Origin: an uncultured Salinicoccus sp.
GTDB taxonomy: Bacteria; Bacillota; Bacilli; Staphylococcales; Salinicoccaceae
Reading direction: 5' to 3'
Assembly (NCBI GenBank): GCA_947494965.1
Contig: CANLWV010000002.1
Coordinates: 124,001-188,000, forward strand
Length of the DNA: 64,000 bases
The position numbers and the translations under genes were made by a program. This document shows positions 9,701 through 17,295 of this stretch, piece after piece (positions within the stretch are counted from its first letter, which is position 1; each line of letters begins with the position of its first letter). The notes below the pieces were generated by a model. The model saw only the letters and a program-made list of their open reading frames with translations. It was not told the DNA's origin and ran no database searches.

Positions 9701-9732
9701 AAATAATGCATGCTAATCTGTATCGGTTTCAT
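6721..9732 (-). CDS. sbcC: SbcC exonuclease subunit (Rad50-like SMC ATPase)
   Basis: Large subunit of the SbcCD (Mre11-Rad50) nuclease, which cleaves hairpins and blocked DNA ends at stalled forks. The 1003-residue protein has Walker A GRTGSGKT near residue 33, long coiled coils, a zinc-hook CPVC near residue 515, then the ABC signature SLSGGESFQAAL and Walker B/D-loop IDEGFGTLD near the C-terminus. Its start overlaps the end of sbcD by 20 bp, which implies translational coupling. Confidence 0.97.
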   Translation of the reverse strand: MKPIQISMHYFGPFEKETIDFTKVKDSMFLISGRTGSGKTMIFDAITYALYGTLSTRDRTEGSVRSQFATDDDISSIRLQFEIRGRTYTVERTLSYHKAGRKTPVPPKAVLYSGEGEVIDSSINGVKQSIMDIIKLNADQFRQILVLPQGEFKRLLTSSSEQKQEILRTLFRTERFVQFENKLNELKKEKLKDTAVMETKIQELFNSLSGDEHDAVKSLMEADYPTSAKRVEAINQIQKLLAEKLEAVITEATSQQKVFETIKKRLDAKELHNTRVKELQEIADGLNKLESRKSEMEELEKVLADYRVAKEKEYALKKESDALAEQKRLDLSLKELTEAQQISQKKHADHLAEYEELKAAGDRYAGLEKWLNRTERFMSDAHIRESISGIEALQRAKTDSEETSQALARQIEELKGRMHEDAWSREASDRLARAVFENEKERMALDVAIKEEQDNRRNDEEKSKIDEELLQLEKQSEETKEKLEKLKRSVEDKFSTEDGHHISHLLQHLEVGHDCPVCRQPVQTLPHDVETLTEAEEERLKTLNDAMQHLAERRSELQAKRRVMEEMTPDKKRVDLEVLKKTYADLESAYQQLKQDQQADSAKYQRQSEYNEEYKRLEQRLADGRVNENNITHQLHRAQELKDMFITETGYEQFEAFAQAFKEKRKEVDGYRHRLQQNESVRLTTKDELARMEEKTAALNEQAVKVQQTLSSLTPEIDQFTHEVSMDREELIRISERTDIGEIEASIKSYHREKEVALDRKRHLESQMDGREWMDPSGEQEKLAAIEKHLESLTESRAKLNAQIEHNDKNLKRINDLIDQHEAALEETQALLSLADAVAGRNDQKVSLERFVLTYYLDRILQIANIRLLEMTGHRYELRRSTSRSNRKTGLDIEVFDFYNNQPRHISSLSGGESFQAALTLALALNEALQQESGGISLETMLIDEGFGTLDPETLDVAVNTLIDLQTTGKMVGIISHVEELKTRMEHILEVDAANERSVTRFK

Positions 9733-10837
9733 CTATATCACCTTTGAAATAGTTATTGAATATTTCTGTCTGATAACGGCTCGGTGATTCACCGAAAATG
9801 TTCTCGATGAATGAACCGAATATCTCCCCGTCGGTCGAACTGCCCGCATCAACAGCCTTCATGCTTTCTTCGCTGACTTCTTTTATGGGCCTCAGTTCCA
9901 ATGTGTTCGGGTATATCATCTTGATCTTGGACATGGGGTCATTGATGTGCGACATGCCAGACAATTCAAATTTGAAATATGCTTCCTTATCATCAAAATG
10001 GATCGCTTCTTCAATGACATCATCGAATGTTCCAGTGTAATGAATGAGGTCACGCTTCACAGCAAGTGGCACAAAGCGGCATTGCACCCCACCATCTGTG
10101 TCGATGATACGATATCCTTTCGGCTGGCTCACTTCCGAGAAGGAATATTTAAGCAGCGAGCCACTGTAGAATATCTTCTCATGGGTAATGGCAAAGGGAT
10201 GATGCAGGTGACCGAGCAACACAAGATCAAATGCTTCAAACAGTTCTGCACCGACCTCTTCTGACAACCCTATCGACAGCGGCCGCTCTGACTCCGATGC
10301 CTTGCCTTCAGAAATGAACATATGGCCGACGACTATATTGAAGGCACTTTTATCCATCACTTTCGATAACTGTTCTGTGATGCGGACATAGACGTCGTGA
10401 TGGGTTTTTATCCCGTCGTCCTGAAAATGGACTTTCGCTTCCAGAACATCCAGATAAGGAATCATATAGAAGTGATGGTCCCCCATTTTTATTGGTGTCG
10501 TAATGTCGTCGATTGATGTGCGCATGTGGTAACCGCTCTTGGCAAACCAGTAGCTGCCGTAGTCAAGGCGCGAGCGGCTGTCATGATTCCCGCTGATCGC
10601 CAGGACGGGGACATTTTCCTCTATATTTATCTTATACAGATAATCATTCACCAGCTTCAATGCAGATTGGGAAGGGTTGGCGCGGTCGAAGACGTCCCCT
10701 GCGAGGACGAGGACATCGATGTCCTCTTGCCTTACGCAATCGAGTATCTGTTCGAGCATATGTTGCTGATCTTCAATAAGATCCATGCCGTTCAGCCGCT
10801 TTCCTATATGCCAATCTCCTGTATGTAGAATTTTCAT
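9713..10837 (-). CDS. sbcD: SbcD exonuclease subunit (Mre11-like)
   Basis: Manganese-dependent nuclease subunit of SbcCD, 374 residues. The start ATG at 10837 matches the family N-terminus MKILHTGDWHIGK; the open frame extends upstream but lacks a ribosome binding site there. Phosphoesterase motifs are in order: GDWHIG, LAGDVFDR, SGNHDSR and GHLHHPF. It is the first gene of sbcDC. The upstream small operon ends in a strong terminator at 10877-10902, so sbcD must have its own promoter in the short gap at about 10838-10876, or rely on read-through. Confidence 0.97.
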   Translation of the reverse strand: MKILHTGDWHIGKRLNGMDLIEDQQHMLEQILDCVRQEDIDVLVLAGDVFDRANPSQSALKLVNDYLYKINIEENVPVLAISGNHDSRSRLDYGSYWFAKSGYHMRTSIDDITTPIKMGDHHFYMIPYLDVLEAKVHFQDDGIKTHHDVYVRITEQLSKVMDKSAFNIVVGHMFISEGKASESERPLSIGLSEEVGAELFEAFDLVLLGHLHHPFAITHEKIFYSGSLLKYSFSEVSQPKGYRIIDTDGGVQCRFVPLAVKRDLIHYTGTFDDVIEEAIHFDDKEAYFKFELSGMSHINDPMSKIKMIYPNTLELRPIKEVSEESMKAVDAGSSTDGEIFGSFIENIFGESPSRYQTEIFNNYFKGDIDETDTD

Positions 10838-10870
10838 TTTCCTATCACCTCGTATCTTTTGATTATACAA

Positions 10871-10907
10871 GAAAAACGCCCCCCAAGTAAGTTCGGGGGG
10901 CGCTTTT
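10871..10907 (-). terminator. Terminator after the DUF1659-DUF2922-YvrJ operon
   Basis: A GC-rich stem CGCCCCCC/GGGGGGCG (10877-10884 with 10895-10902) is flanked by A5 and T5 runs. It lies immediately after the yvrJ stop codon, and the flanking runs suggest it can work in both directions. Confidence 0.9.
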
Positions 10908-11027
10908 TCAATGCAGCTGTCTGATGGATATGATGAGAGCATCCAATTTCTGCTCCATCCTATAGAGCAGAAAGAATGTGATCACTGCCGGAAATCCAAC
11001 ATCACTGACTAATGGTACCCATTCCAT
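10908..11027 (-). CDS. YvrJ-family small membrane protein (39 residues)
   Basis: A 39-residue reading frame begins with ATG one base after the stop of the DUF2922 gene. The sequence starts MEWVPLVSDVGFPAVIT and ends with KLDALIISIRQLH, matching the YvrJ family pattern of a short N-terminal stretch, one membrane helix (about residues 10-23) and a charged amphipathic tail beginning at YRMEQKLDA. The function is unknown for the family, which is often found next to DUF1659 and DUF2922 genes, as here. It is too short for usual gene callers but is supported by position, family match and a following terminator. Confidence 0.8.
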   Translation of the reverse strand: MEWVPLVSDVGFPAVITFFLLYRMEQKLDALIISIRQLH

Positions 11028-11028
11028 G

Positions 11029-11241
11029 CTAGATTATCTCGGTTACATTCTGTTCGACGATTTTAGCGGAATGGACAGACACCGGCTTGCCCTGTGATGG
11101 TGCCAGTACACCTGTGTCCATAAGCTTTCTGGCCTCGAGGAGTATGGCCTCTTCTGTCAGGTTATCCTTCGGGTTGCTGATGTTCAGTGTAAACCGGCGG
11201 TCTGCCGATGTGTTGAAGACGATGACGAGTTTCTTGGTCAT
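11029..11241 (-). CDS. DUF2922 family small protein
   Basis: A 70-residue protein of the DUF2922 family: it begins MTKKLVIVFNTSADRRFTLNI, carries the conserved SNPKDNLTEEAI-type segment and ends in a segment resembling the tail of DUF1659. No membrane segment or catalytic motif is seen. It lies between the DUF1659 gene (15 bp upstream) and yvrJ (1 bp downstream), so the three are almost certainly co-transcribed. The biochemical role is unknown. Confidence 0.85.
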   Translation of the reverse strand: MTKKLVIVFNTSADRRFTLNISNPKDNLTEEAILLEARKLMDTGVLAPSQGKPVSVHSAKIVEQNVTEII

Positions 11242-11256
11242 GGTTTATCCCCCTTA

Positions 11257-11457
11257 TTAATTGATGACGTAAGTCTGTTCCTTCTCGACGATTGCATATA
11301 CATCATTCGTCAACACTTGATACACCTCGGCTGCTGCATTGATATCTGCATCAGTCGCTGACAACTCCAGGTTTCTGACAGATCTGAAGCGGAGTTTTTC
11401 CCCGCCTTTTCCATCTGCTTCAAAAAAGTAGAACTTCGCACTTAAGTTTTTCAACAT
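11257..11457 (-). CDS. DUF1659 family small protein
   Basis: A 66-residue protein with the DUF1659 layout: a beta-rich N-terminus (LSAKFYFFEADGKGGEKL), the central segment RFRSVRNLELSATDADI, then YQVLTNDVYAIVEKEQTY. The ATG at 11457 is preferred over an in-frame GTG at 11466 because AAGGAGGTG ends 7 bases before it. It is the first gene of the three-gene operon. No function is established for the family. Confidence 0.85.
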   Translation of the reverse strand: MLKNLSAKFYFFEADGKGGEKLRFRSVRNLELSATDADINAAAEVYQVLTNDVYAIVEKEQTYVIN

Positions 11458-11547
11458 GTCCTTCACCTCCTTCGCCTTATATATCGAAGGGGATGATTAG
11501 ATGGACAATATTCTTTTTATTTCTTATAATAGCCATGAGGTGAGGCA

Positions 11548-12042
11548 ATGGACGATCTATTTATGTGGCTGATTGCACTATGGACCTTCATCATGTTGGG
11601 GCTCATGGTAATCGGCGGATATTTCATGTTCAGGAAATTTTTGAAGCGTATGCCAAAGGGAGATGGATATAGTGAACTCGATTGGCAGGCGTTTTATATA
11701 GATAAGGCGCTACCCCTGTGGCACGACGAAGCTAAATCCATGCTGAATGAGCTTGTCACTCCTGTGCCGGAACTATTCAGGGATGTGGCAAAGGAACGGA
11801 TTGCAGGTAGAATTTCAAAGATCGCCCTTGATGAGGGCGCTAAAAAGATCACTTTGGACCACATCATGAAAGGATATATCATTGCCACGCCAAAGCGTGA
11901 TCACAAATTCATGAAAAAGAAACTCAATGAATTGGACATTGATTATACACCGTATGAGGCGCTCTTCGAATATGCCGATGATGAAAAGCAGAAATTCTCC
12001 ATATTTGAGCAGACAGAAAAAGTAAGCAGCAGATCAAGTTGA
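11548..12042 (+). CDS. DUF2621 (YneK-like) membrane protein
   Basis: A 164-residue protein with one N-terminal membrane helix (about residues 5-29) and a charged cytoplasmic domain that includes a helical PELFRDVAKERIAGRISKIAL segment and GYIIATPKRDHKFMKKKL. As I recall, the family occurs beside the ccdA-ccdC cytochrome c maturation genes in Bacillus (yneK); here it converges on them. The function is unknown. The stop codon lies inside the loop of the shared terminator. Confidence 0.8.
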   Translation: MDDLFMWLIALWTFIMLGLMVIGGYFMFRKFLKRMPKGDGYSELDWQAFYIDKALPLWHDEAKSMLNELVTPVPELFRDVAKERIAGRISKIALDEGAKKITLDHIMKGYIIATPKRDHKFMKKKLNELDIDYTPYEALFEYADDEKQKFSIFEQTEKVSSRSS

Positions 12043-12060
12043 CTTGATCTGCTGCTTTTC
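12026..12060. terminator. Bidirectional terminator shared by DUF2621 and ccdC genes
   Basis: A 13-bp perfect stem (12026-12038 with 12043-12055) has a TTGA loop, with A-rich sequence on the left and CTTTTC on the right. Both convergent genes end within it, and their 3' ends overlap by 9 bp. Confidence 0.88.
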
Positions 12061-12519
12061 ATATTGCTTCAATTTCACCAGCATCGACAGACGCCATATT
12101 ATGATCATGACGAAGGCGAGCAGGAAGAACATCCCACCGATTTCACCGGGGGAGATGCTCATGGACAGGATGGTCTTCAGTACGATCCTAAGGACAAGCA
12201 ACCCGACCAGTATGACGGGGAAGAGTTTCGATTGTCTGACGTATAGCTCGCCGCCCTTCTCCTCATAACGGGTGGTGACGACGAGCAGGACGGAAAAGAT
12301 GAGTCCCATTGCCACTGCTTCTAAGATTTCGGAAGCGCTGAGCCTGAAATATGGGAATACATACATCAAGGCGCCGGTCGACATCATCACCGGTGGTATG
12401 ATGATCTTGCGTAACGTCAGCGGTCGTTTGGCCGCACGCTGCCTGACGATTATGGCACCAATACCCATGATGACAGCCATAATGGATGCGGCTGTAAACA
12501 AAATGCTTTCAATGCCCAT
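12034..12519 (-). CDS. ccdC: CcdC-family membrane protein (cytochrome c biogenesis)
   Basis: A 161-residue protein with about five predicted membrane helices, matching the CcdC/DUF1453 family. The conserved RPLTLRKIIIPP segment follows the first helix, and TTRYEEKGGELYVRQSK lies in a cytoplasmic loop. It follows ccdA with a 3-bp gap. In Bacillus the ccdA-ccdC region is linked to cytochrome c maturation, although CcdC itself is not strictly required. The CheY-like gene usually between ccdA and ccdC in Bacillus is absent here. Confidence 0.87.
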   Translation of the reverse strand: MGIESILFTAASIMAVIMGIGAIIVRQRAAKRPLTLRKIIIPPVMMSTGALMYVFPYFRLSASEILEAVAMGLIFSVLLVVTTRYEEKGGELYVRQSKLFPVILVGLLVLRIVLKTILSMSISPGEIGGMFFLLAFVMIIIWRLSMLVKLKQYEKQQIKST

Positions 12520-12522
12520 GGC

Positions 12523-13227
12523 CTAAAACCCCTGGAAATCGCCGAAGAACGGCTGCAGCCAGATAATGATCTGCGTCAGTCCATCAAAATAGAGCAATAC
12601 ACCCATCATAATCATGATGACGCCACCGATCTTCATGATACGGTTTGAATATTTCAGCATCCAGCGTGTCCGCGACACGAAGAAGCTCAGTGTAAAGAAC
12701 GGTACTGCAAAACCAAGGCAGTATACGACCATCAGCATAAGGGCATTGTTCGGTTCAGATGCACTCATCGCGAATATTGCACCGATGATCGGACCGTTAC
12801 ACGGCGTCCATCCTGCACCAAAAGCCATGCCGATCAGAATGGAACCAAAGAAACCGGATGGTCTGTTTTTAAACTGGACCTTCCTGTCCTTCATCAAAAA
12901 GTTGAAGTTCAGTACACCGGTTACAATAAGACCGAATATTATGATCAGGATGGCACCAAGTTGACGGATCAGATTCGAGTATTCTATCAATAATCCACCA
13001 AAGAATGCGGTGCCGAATCCGAGTGCGATATAAATCAGACTGAATCCAATCAAGAAAAATAAAGTATGAAGGATCGCCCGCACATTGAACTTCTGGTTTT
13101 CCACTTCATTATAGCTCATACCTGTTATGTAGGAGATGAAAGCCGGGAAGACCGGAAGTACACATGGGGAGACGAAGCTGAGTACGCCTGCACCAAATGC
13201 GAGAAGGAATGTCACTTCACTACCCAT
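12523..13227 (-). CDS. ccdA: CcdA cytochrome c biogenesis thiol transporter
   Basis: A 234-residue, six-helix membrane protein of the CcdA/DsbD family that passes reducing equivalents from cytoplasmic thioredoxin to extracytoplasmic thiol proteins. The two key cysteines are visible in VSPCVLPVFPAF (near residue 22) and GAGWTPCNGP (middle of the protein). It is transcribed with ccdC. Its presence implies extracytoplasmic thiol-disulfide chemistry, relevant to the cysteine-bearing lipoproteins in this window. Confidence 0.93.
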   Translation of the reverse strand: MGSEVTFLLAFGAGVLSFVSPCVLPVFPAFISYITGMSYNEVENQKFNVRAILHTLFFLIGFSLIYIALGFGTAFFGGLLIEYSNLIRQLGAILIIIFGLIVTGVLNFNFLMKDRKVQFKNRPSGFFGSILIGMAFGAGWTPCNGPIIGAIFAMSASEPNNALMLMVVYCLGFAVPFFTLSFFVSRTRWMLKYSNRIMKIGGVIMIMMGVLLYFDGLTQIIIWLQPFFGDFQGF

Positions 13228-13316
13228 AGAAAAACCCCCAATCAGATATCATTCTATCAGACATCCTCTCAGTTTAGATATTCTATGGGACTGAATATGC
13301 GAACATTGTATGACAA

Positions 13317-15089
13317 TTATTGCTGGCCATTCTGCAACTGGTACATCTTATGGTAGATGCCCCCTTCACGGATCAGCGTGTCATGCGTACCGCGCTCGAC
13401 AATTTCACCACGGTTGAGCACCAGGATCTGGTCGGCATCCTGTATGGTCGACAATCTATGCGCAATCGCGAGCGTCGTGCGTCCCCGACGCATCTTCTCC
13501 AAGGAATGTTGGATCTGTTCCTCTGTTTCGGAATCGATATTTGCCGTCGCTTCATCAAGAATCAATATTTTAGGGTCTATCGCCATCGTCCGGGCGAATG
13601 CGATCAGCTGGCGCTGTCCGCTTGAAAAAGCACTGCCCTTTTCGATCACTCTATGCTGATAGCCGCCCGGAAGATTGTTTATGAATTTCTCCGCGTAGAC
13701 GAACTCCCCTGCGGCCTTCACTGCTTCAAATGTCATATCGGGATGGTACAGTCGGATGTTTGAAGCAATGGTGCCATAGAAGATGAATGGGTCCTGCAGC
13801 ACCAGTCCGACCTTCTGCTTCAGTTCGCCTTTCGGCATTTTCTTGATGGAATGTCCATCGATGGTGATATCGCCTTGATTGAATTCATAAAAGCGCATAA
13901 ACAGGTTAATGATGGAACTCTTGCCGGAACCGGTATGTCCGACCAATGCCACAGTCTCACCCGGCCTGGCTGTAAATGTGATGTGCTTCAGCACATCCAC
14001 CTCACCGTCATAGCTGAAGGTCACATCTTTAAACTCGATATGTCCATCGGTGATCTCCGCTTCCTCATCCTTATCTTGGACCGGTTCCAGGCGCTCATCA
14101 TCCATCAAGGTGAACACCCGGCTTGCGGATACGAGTGCCTGCTGAAAAATGTTCAGATTCTGACTGACCTGGTTGATCGGTTCAAAGAACCGTTCCATAT
14201 ACTGCAGAAAGGCGAAGACGACACCGGCTGTAACGGTCGACTCAAAGCTTAGCAACCCGAAATAGCCAAGTATCACTGCGATGGCAAGCACATAGATCAT
14301 GCTGATCGCGGGCCTCAGGAGCAACCCATCGAGTTTGACGTTCTTCATATTGTATTTATAATGCGTTTCATTTATCGTATTGAATTCTTCCTGCAGACGC
14401 CGCTCCTGATTGAACACCTGGATGATCTTCATGCCTTCTATCGATTCTGCCAACTTCGCATTCATCTCACTCAAAAGCTGGCGTGCATGGGAGAAGAAAT
14501 TCGCTGAATACCTACGGTATACTGCCAAAATGGCAGCAATCACAGGCATGAAAAGCAGTGCAAACAAAGCCAACTTGATGTCCAGGATGAACATCATCAC
14601 AAAGCTTGAAATGACCATGAAGATCGCCATAAGAAACGTTGCCAAGACACCGATGAACATATCGACGATGGCTTCCGTATCATTTGTGATGCGTGAGACG
14701 ACGCTGCCTCCAGGCACTTTATCGAAATAGCGCATGCCAAGACGACCGATCTTTTCAAAAGCATCGATCCGCAGCTGCTGGATCACCTTGAACGCCAAAT
14801 ACTGGAAGAGGTAGATGTTCATGTATGTGGTGACTGCCCCGAGTATCTGGACGATGGCGAAAAGGACGATCAGCCACATGATGTCCTGCTCCGGAAACAC
14901 GCCTGGTGTCAAATAATCATCAATGAAGATCATGACAAGGTAAGGTGTGGCCACGCCTGCTGCAGTGGATACCGCAAGCATAAGGAACCCCAATGTCAGC
15001 ACACCTTTGAAAGGCAGCGTATATTTCATCAGACGAATCAGAACATCCTTCTGATCATTGAATGTTAGATTCAGAGTGTCGTTCTCCAT
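13317..15089 (-). CDS. Heterodimeric ABC multidrug exporter, catalytic half (YheH/BmrD-like)
   Basis: A 590-residue half transporter: six-helix ABC_membrane domain (about 1-330) plus ATPase domain. Walker A is GHTGSGKSS, the signature is FSSGQRQLIAFA, and Walker B ILILDEATANID has the canonical catalytic glutamate. The first base of its ATG directly follows the TAG of the upstream half transporter, so the two are translationally coupled. The partner carries Asp in place of this Glu, the expected arrangement of BmrCD-type heterodimers with one consensus ATP site. Substrates are likely lipophilic drugs, unproven. Confidence 0.9.
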   Translation of the reverse strand: MENDTLNLTFNDQKDVLIRLMKYTLPFKGVLTLGFLMLAVSTAAGVATPYLVMIFIDDYLTPGVFPEQDIMWLIVLFAIVQILGAVTTYMNIYLFQYLAFKVIQQLRIDAFEKIGRLGMRYFDKVPGGSVVSRITNDTEAIVDMFIGVLATFLMAIFMVISSFVMMFILDIKLALFALLFMPVIAAILAVYRRYSANFFSHARQLLSEMNAKLAESIEGMKIIQVFNQERRLQEEFNTINETHYKYNMKNVKLDGLLLRPAISMIYVLAIAVILGYFGLLSFESTVTAGVVFAFLQYMERFFEPINQVSQNLNIFQQALVSASRVFTLMDDERLEPVQDKDEEAEITDGHIEFKDVTFSYDGEVDVLKHITFTARPGETVALVGHTGSGKSSIINLFMRFYEFNQGDITIDGHSIKKMPKGELKQKVGLVLQDPFIFYGTIASNIRLYHPDMTFEAVKAAGEFVYAEKFINNLPGGYQHRVIEKGSAFSSGQRQLIAFARTMAIDPKILILDEATANIDSETEEQIQHSLEKMRRGRTTLAIAHRLSTIQDADQILVLNRGEIVERGTHDTLIREGGIYHKMYQLQNGQQ

Positions 15090-16865
15090 CTAATTCCGCC
15101 TCCCTTCAGCCATGTCTTCCAAGGAACTCTTCAGAGATTCACGCAGCGCCTGCGCGTTATAGGTGTCGTGGTACCAGCCCTGCTCCGCCATCAGCGTGTC
15201 GTGCGTACCCATCTCCATTATGGTGCCGGCGTCCATGACGATGATCAGATCTGCATGGCTGACAGCACTCATGCGGTGTGCGGTAATGATGTTTGTCTTG
15301 CCGCGCCGGTTGGATTGCAGGCTCTCAAGTATACGTTCTTCGGTCTCTGCATCGACGGCTGATAATGAGTCATCAAGTATCAGCACTTCAGGATCGAGAA
15401 TCAGTGCGCGCGCAATGGATATGCGCTGTTTCTGCCCTCCGGACAATGATACGCCACGCTCCCCGACAACGGTTTCGTAGCCGTGGGCGAATGCTTCTAT
15501 ATCATCATGTATCTGACTGAGGCGCGCCGCTTCATGGATTTGTGCATCATCCATTTCTGGATTGCTGAACGCGATATTATTGCGGATCGTCGTGGAGAAG
15601 AGGAAATGATCCTGGGGCACATAACCGAACTGCGCCCTCAGATTGCTGATGTTATAGTCTCTTAGCGGATGGCTGCCGTAGACGATATCTTCCGGGTTGA
15701 CCGTATCAAATTCGCGGAGCAGGAGCCTGAGCAATGCGCTTTTGCCAGAACCGGTACGGCCGACTATACCGACCGTCGCGCCTCTCTCAATTGTAAAACG
15801 CACATCCCGTACTCCACCTGAATCTTCACCTGGAAAATTAAATGCGCCGATGTTAAAGTGAATGTCTCCTTCAGGCTGATCTTCTATCAGATATTCTTCC
15901 CCGATATCATTTTTCGTTTCCATGATTTTCTCTATACGGGCGTAGGAGGCGCTCCCCCTTTGAATCAGGTTGAAGAACATCCCAAGCGCAAGGAGCGGCC
16001 AGACCATCATGCCGAGGTAGGTTGTGAATGTGACCAGCTGTCCGACGGTGATTGCATCGTCAAGCACCATGCGTGCCCCGAAAAATATGGAGATGAAGTA
16101 ACTCGCCCCAATCACTGTCATTATCGTCGGATCGAACAGCGCATCGATTTTTGATACTTTTAGATTTTTATCGACGACATCATCACTCAACTTCCTGAAG
16201 TCTTCCTGGTCATGCGACTCATATCCGAACGTCTTGGTCACCTTGATGCCCGATATGCTTTCCTGGGTCTTATCGTTGAGCATGCTGAAGGCAGCCTGTG
16301 CCTTCTTGAAACCGCGGTTTAAGAGAGTACCGTAATAGCTCGTCAATATCACCATGAACGGTAACGGAATCATCGCCATCAATGTCAGTTTGGGGCTGAT
16401 TGTAACGGCCATCGTCACCAGTACCGCCCCTCCGGTGATCAGTGAATCGGCAATGGTTAGAATGCCGGCACCGGCAGTCGCCTGGACTGCTTGTATATCA
16501 TTGGTGGCATGGGCCATCAAGTCCCCGGTGCGCTTCTTCTGATAGAATGAAGGGCTCATCTGTGAATATTTATTGTAGAGTGAAGACCGAAGAATCTTCC
16601 CGAGGCGGTAACTCGCCCCGAAAATCATGATGCGCCAGAAGTATCTGAATATGTATGTCAAGACGGCCACTACTATTAGCAGAATGATGAATTGCCCCAG
16701 TCTCCCTCCGGTCAGCGTTTCCTGCCTTATGCCGTCGATGACCCATCCTATGACTTGCGGGGGCACCAGTTCCATCAATGCAACGAGTATCAGCATGATG
16801 ATGCCGGCGATGTAGTTTTTCCGTTCCCTTTTAAAGAACCACCCCAACTTTTTGAAGACTTTCAT
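15090..16865 (-). CDS. Heterodimeric ABC multidrug exporter, degenerate half (YheI/BmrC-like)
   Basis: A 591-residue half transporter beginning MKVFKKLGWFFKRERKNY, an N-terminus close to Bacillus YheI. ATPase motifs: Walker A GRTGSGKSA, signature SLSGGQKQRISIA and Walker B VLILDDSLSAVD, where Asp replaces the catalytic Glu. The start at 16865 is chosen for homology and the AGGGGGG Shine-Dalgarno-like run; a longer in-frame extension of 9 codons is less likely. It is the first gene of the pair. Bacillus bmrCD is drug-inducible through a leader peptide, but no such leader was recognised here. Confidence 0.9.
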   Translation of the reverse strand: MKVFKKLGWFFKRERKNYIAGIIMLILVALMELVPPQVIGWVIDGIRQETLTGGRLGQFIILLIVVAVLTYIFRYFWRIMIFGASYRLGKILRSSLYNKYSQMSPSFYQKKRTGDLMAHATNDIQAVQATAGAGILTIADSLITGGAVLVTMAVTISPKLTLMAMIPLPFMVILTSYYGTLLNRGFKKAQAAFSMLNDKTQESISGIKVTKTFGYESHDQEDFRKLSDDVVDKNLKVSKIDALFDPTIMTVIGASYFISIFFGARMVLDDAITVGQLVTFTTYLGMMVWPLLALGMFFNLIQRGSASYARIEKIMETKNDIGEEYLIEDQPEGDIHFNIGAFNFPGEDSGGVRDVRFTIERGATVGIVGRTGSGKSALLRLLLREFDTVNPEDIVYGSHPLRDYNISNLRAQFGYVPQDHFLFSTTIRNNIAFSNPEMDDAQIHEAARLSQIHDDIEAFAHGYETVVGERGVSLSGGQKQRISIARALILDPEVLILDDSLSAVDAETEERILESLQSNRRGKTNIITAHRMSAVSHADLIIVMDAGTIMEMGTHDTLMAEQGWYHDTYNAQALRESLKSSLEDMAEGRRN

Positions 16866-16939
16866 GCCATCCCCCCTTATTGTTGACTGCAATTAAATTC
16901 TATCATATATTTCGAAAATTGAAATATTTTAAGCATAAA

Positions 16940-16970
16940 AATAAACCCTTCTATAATAGAAGGGTTCATC
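16940..16970 (-). terminator. Terminator after yneF
   Basis: A 10-bp stem (16944-16953 with 16957-16966) with a TAA loop is followed on the minus strand by TATTTTTAT. Confidence 0.8.
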
Positions 16971-16971
16971 T

Positions 16972-17229
16972 TTATTTTTTTGATGCTTTCATACGCTCTT
17001 TTGTTGATTTTGAATCGGCACTGCGATTCATCATCGTCATCATCTGATTGATTTTCTTCTGGGAAGGTTTCTGTCCCATTTGCATCATCATCATTCTGAG
17101 CATCTCTTCATTGATAGGTGGATTCTTTTCGAGGTAATCCATCATATATTTCCGTGCCATGAAGAAACCAAGGGCAACGCCACCGATGAGTGCAACAATA
17201 ACAATCAGTATCCAGATCCATGTAGCCAA
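16972..17229 (-). CDS. yneF: YneF family (UPF0154) small membrane protein
   Basis: An 85-residue protein with one N-terminal membrane helix and the strongly conserved cytoplasmic segment [17 protein letters not shown] followed by methionine-rich [16 protein letters not shown] choose the TTG at 17229 because it gives the family N-terminus (x-A-T-W-I-W-I-L) and lies 6 bases after AGAGGTG; the GTG at 17238 falls inside that ribosome binding site. It follows tkt's upstream neighbourhood as in other Bacillales. The function is unknown. Confidence 0.88.
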   Translation of the reverse strand: MATWIWILIVIVALIGGVALGFFMARKYMMDYLEKNPPINEEMLRMMMMQMGQKPSQKKINQMMTMMNRSADSKSTKERMKASKK

Positions 17230-17295
17230 ACTGCTCACCTCTTTCTTCGTAGAACAGTATAAAGTCTACATCAAAAACAGGTGTTTTTCAACAGA

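Noticed and set aside
9094-9747. Long plus-strand open frame (217 codons) inside sbcC
   Set aside because: It is a shadow of the strongly supported sbcC gene on the opposite strand and has no recognisable domain.
16866-16935. Search for a BmrB-like leader peptide and attenuator upstream of the BmrCD-type pair
   Set aside because: The short AT-rich leader shows no open frame with a ribosome binding site and no competing hairpins.
17260-17295. AAAAACA/TGTTTTT repeat downstream of tkt start region as terminator
   Set aside because: The pairing leaves an impossibly small loop and lacks GC pairs.
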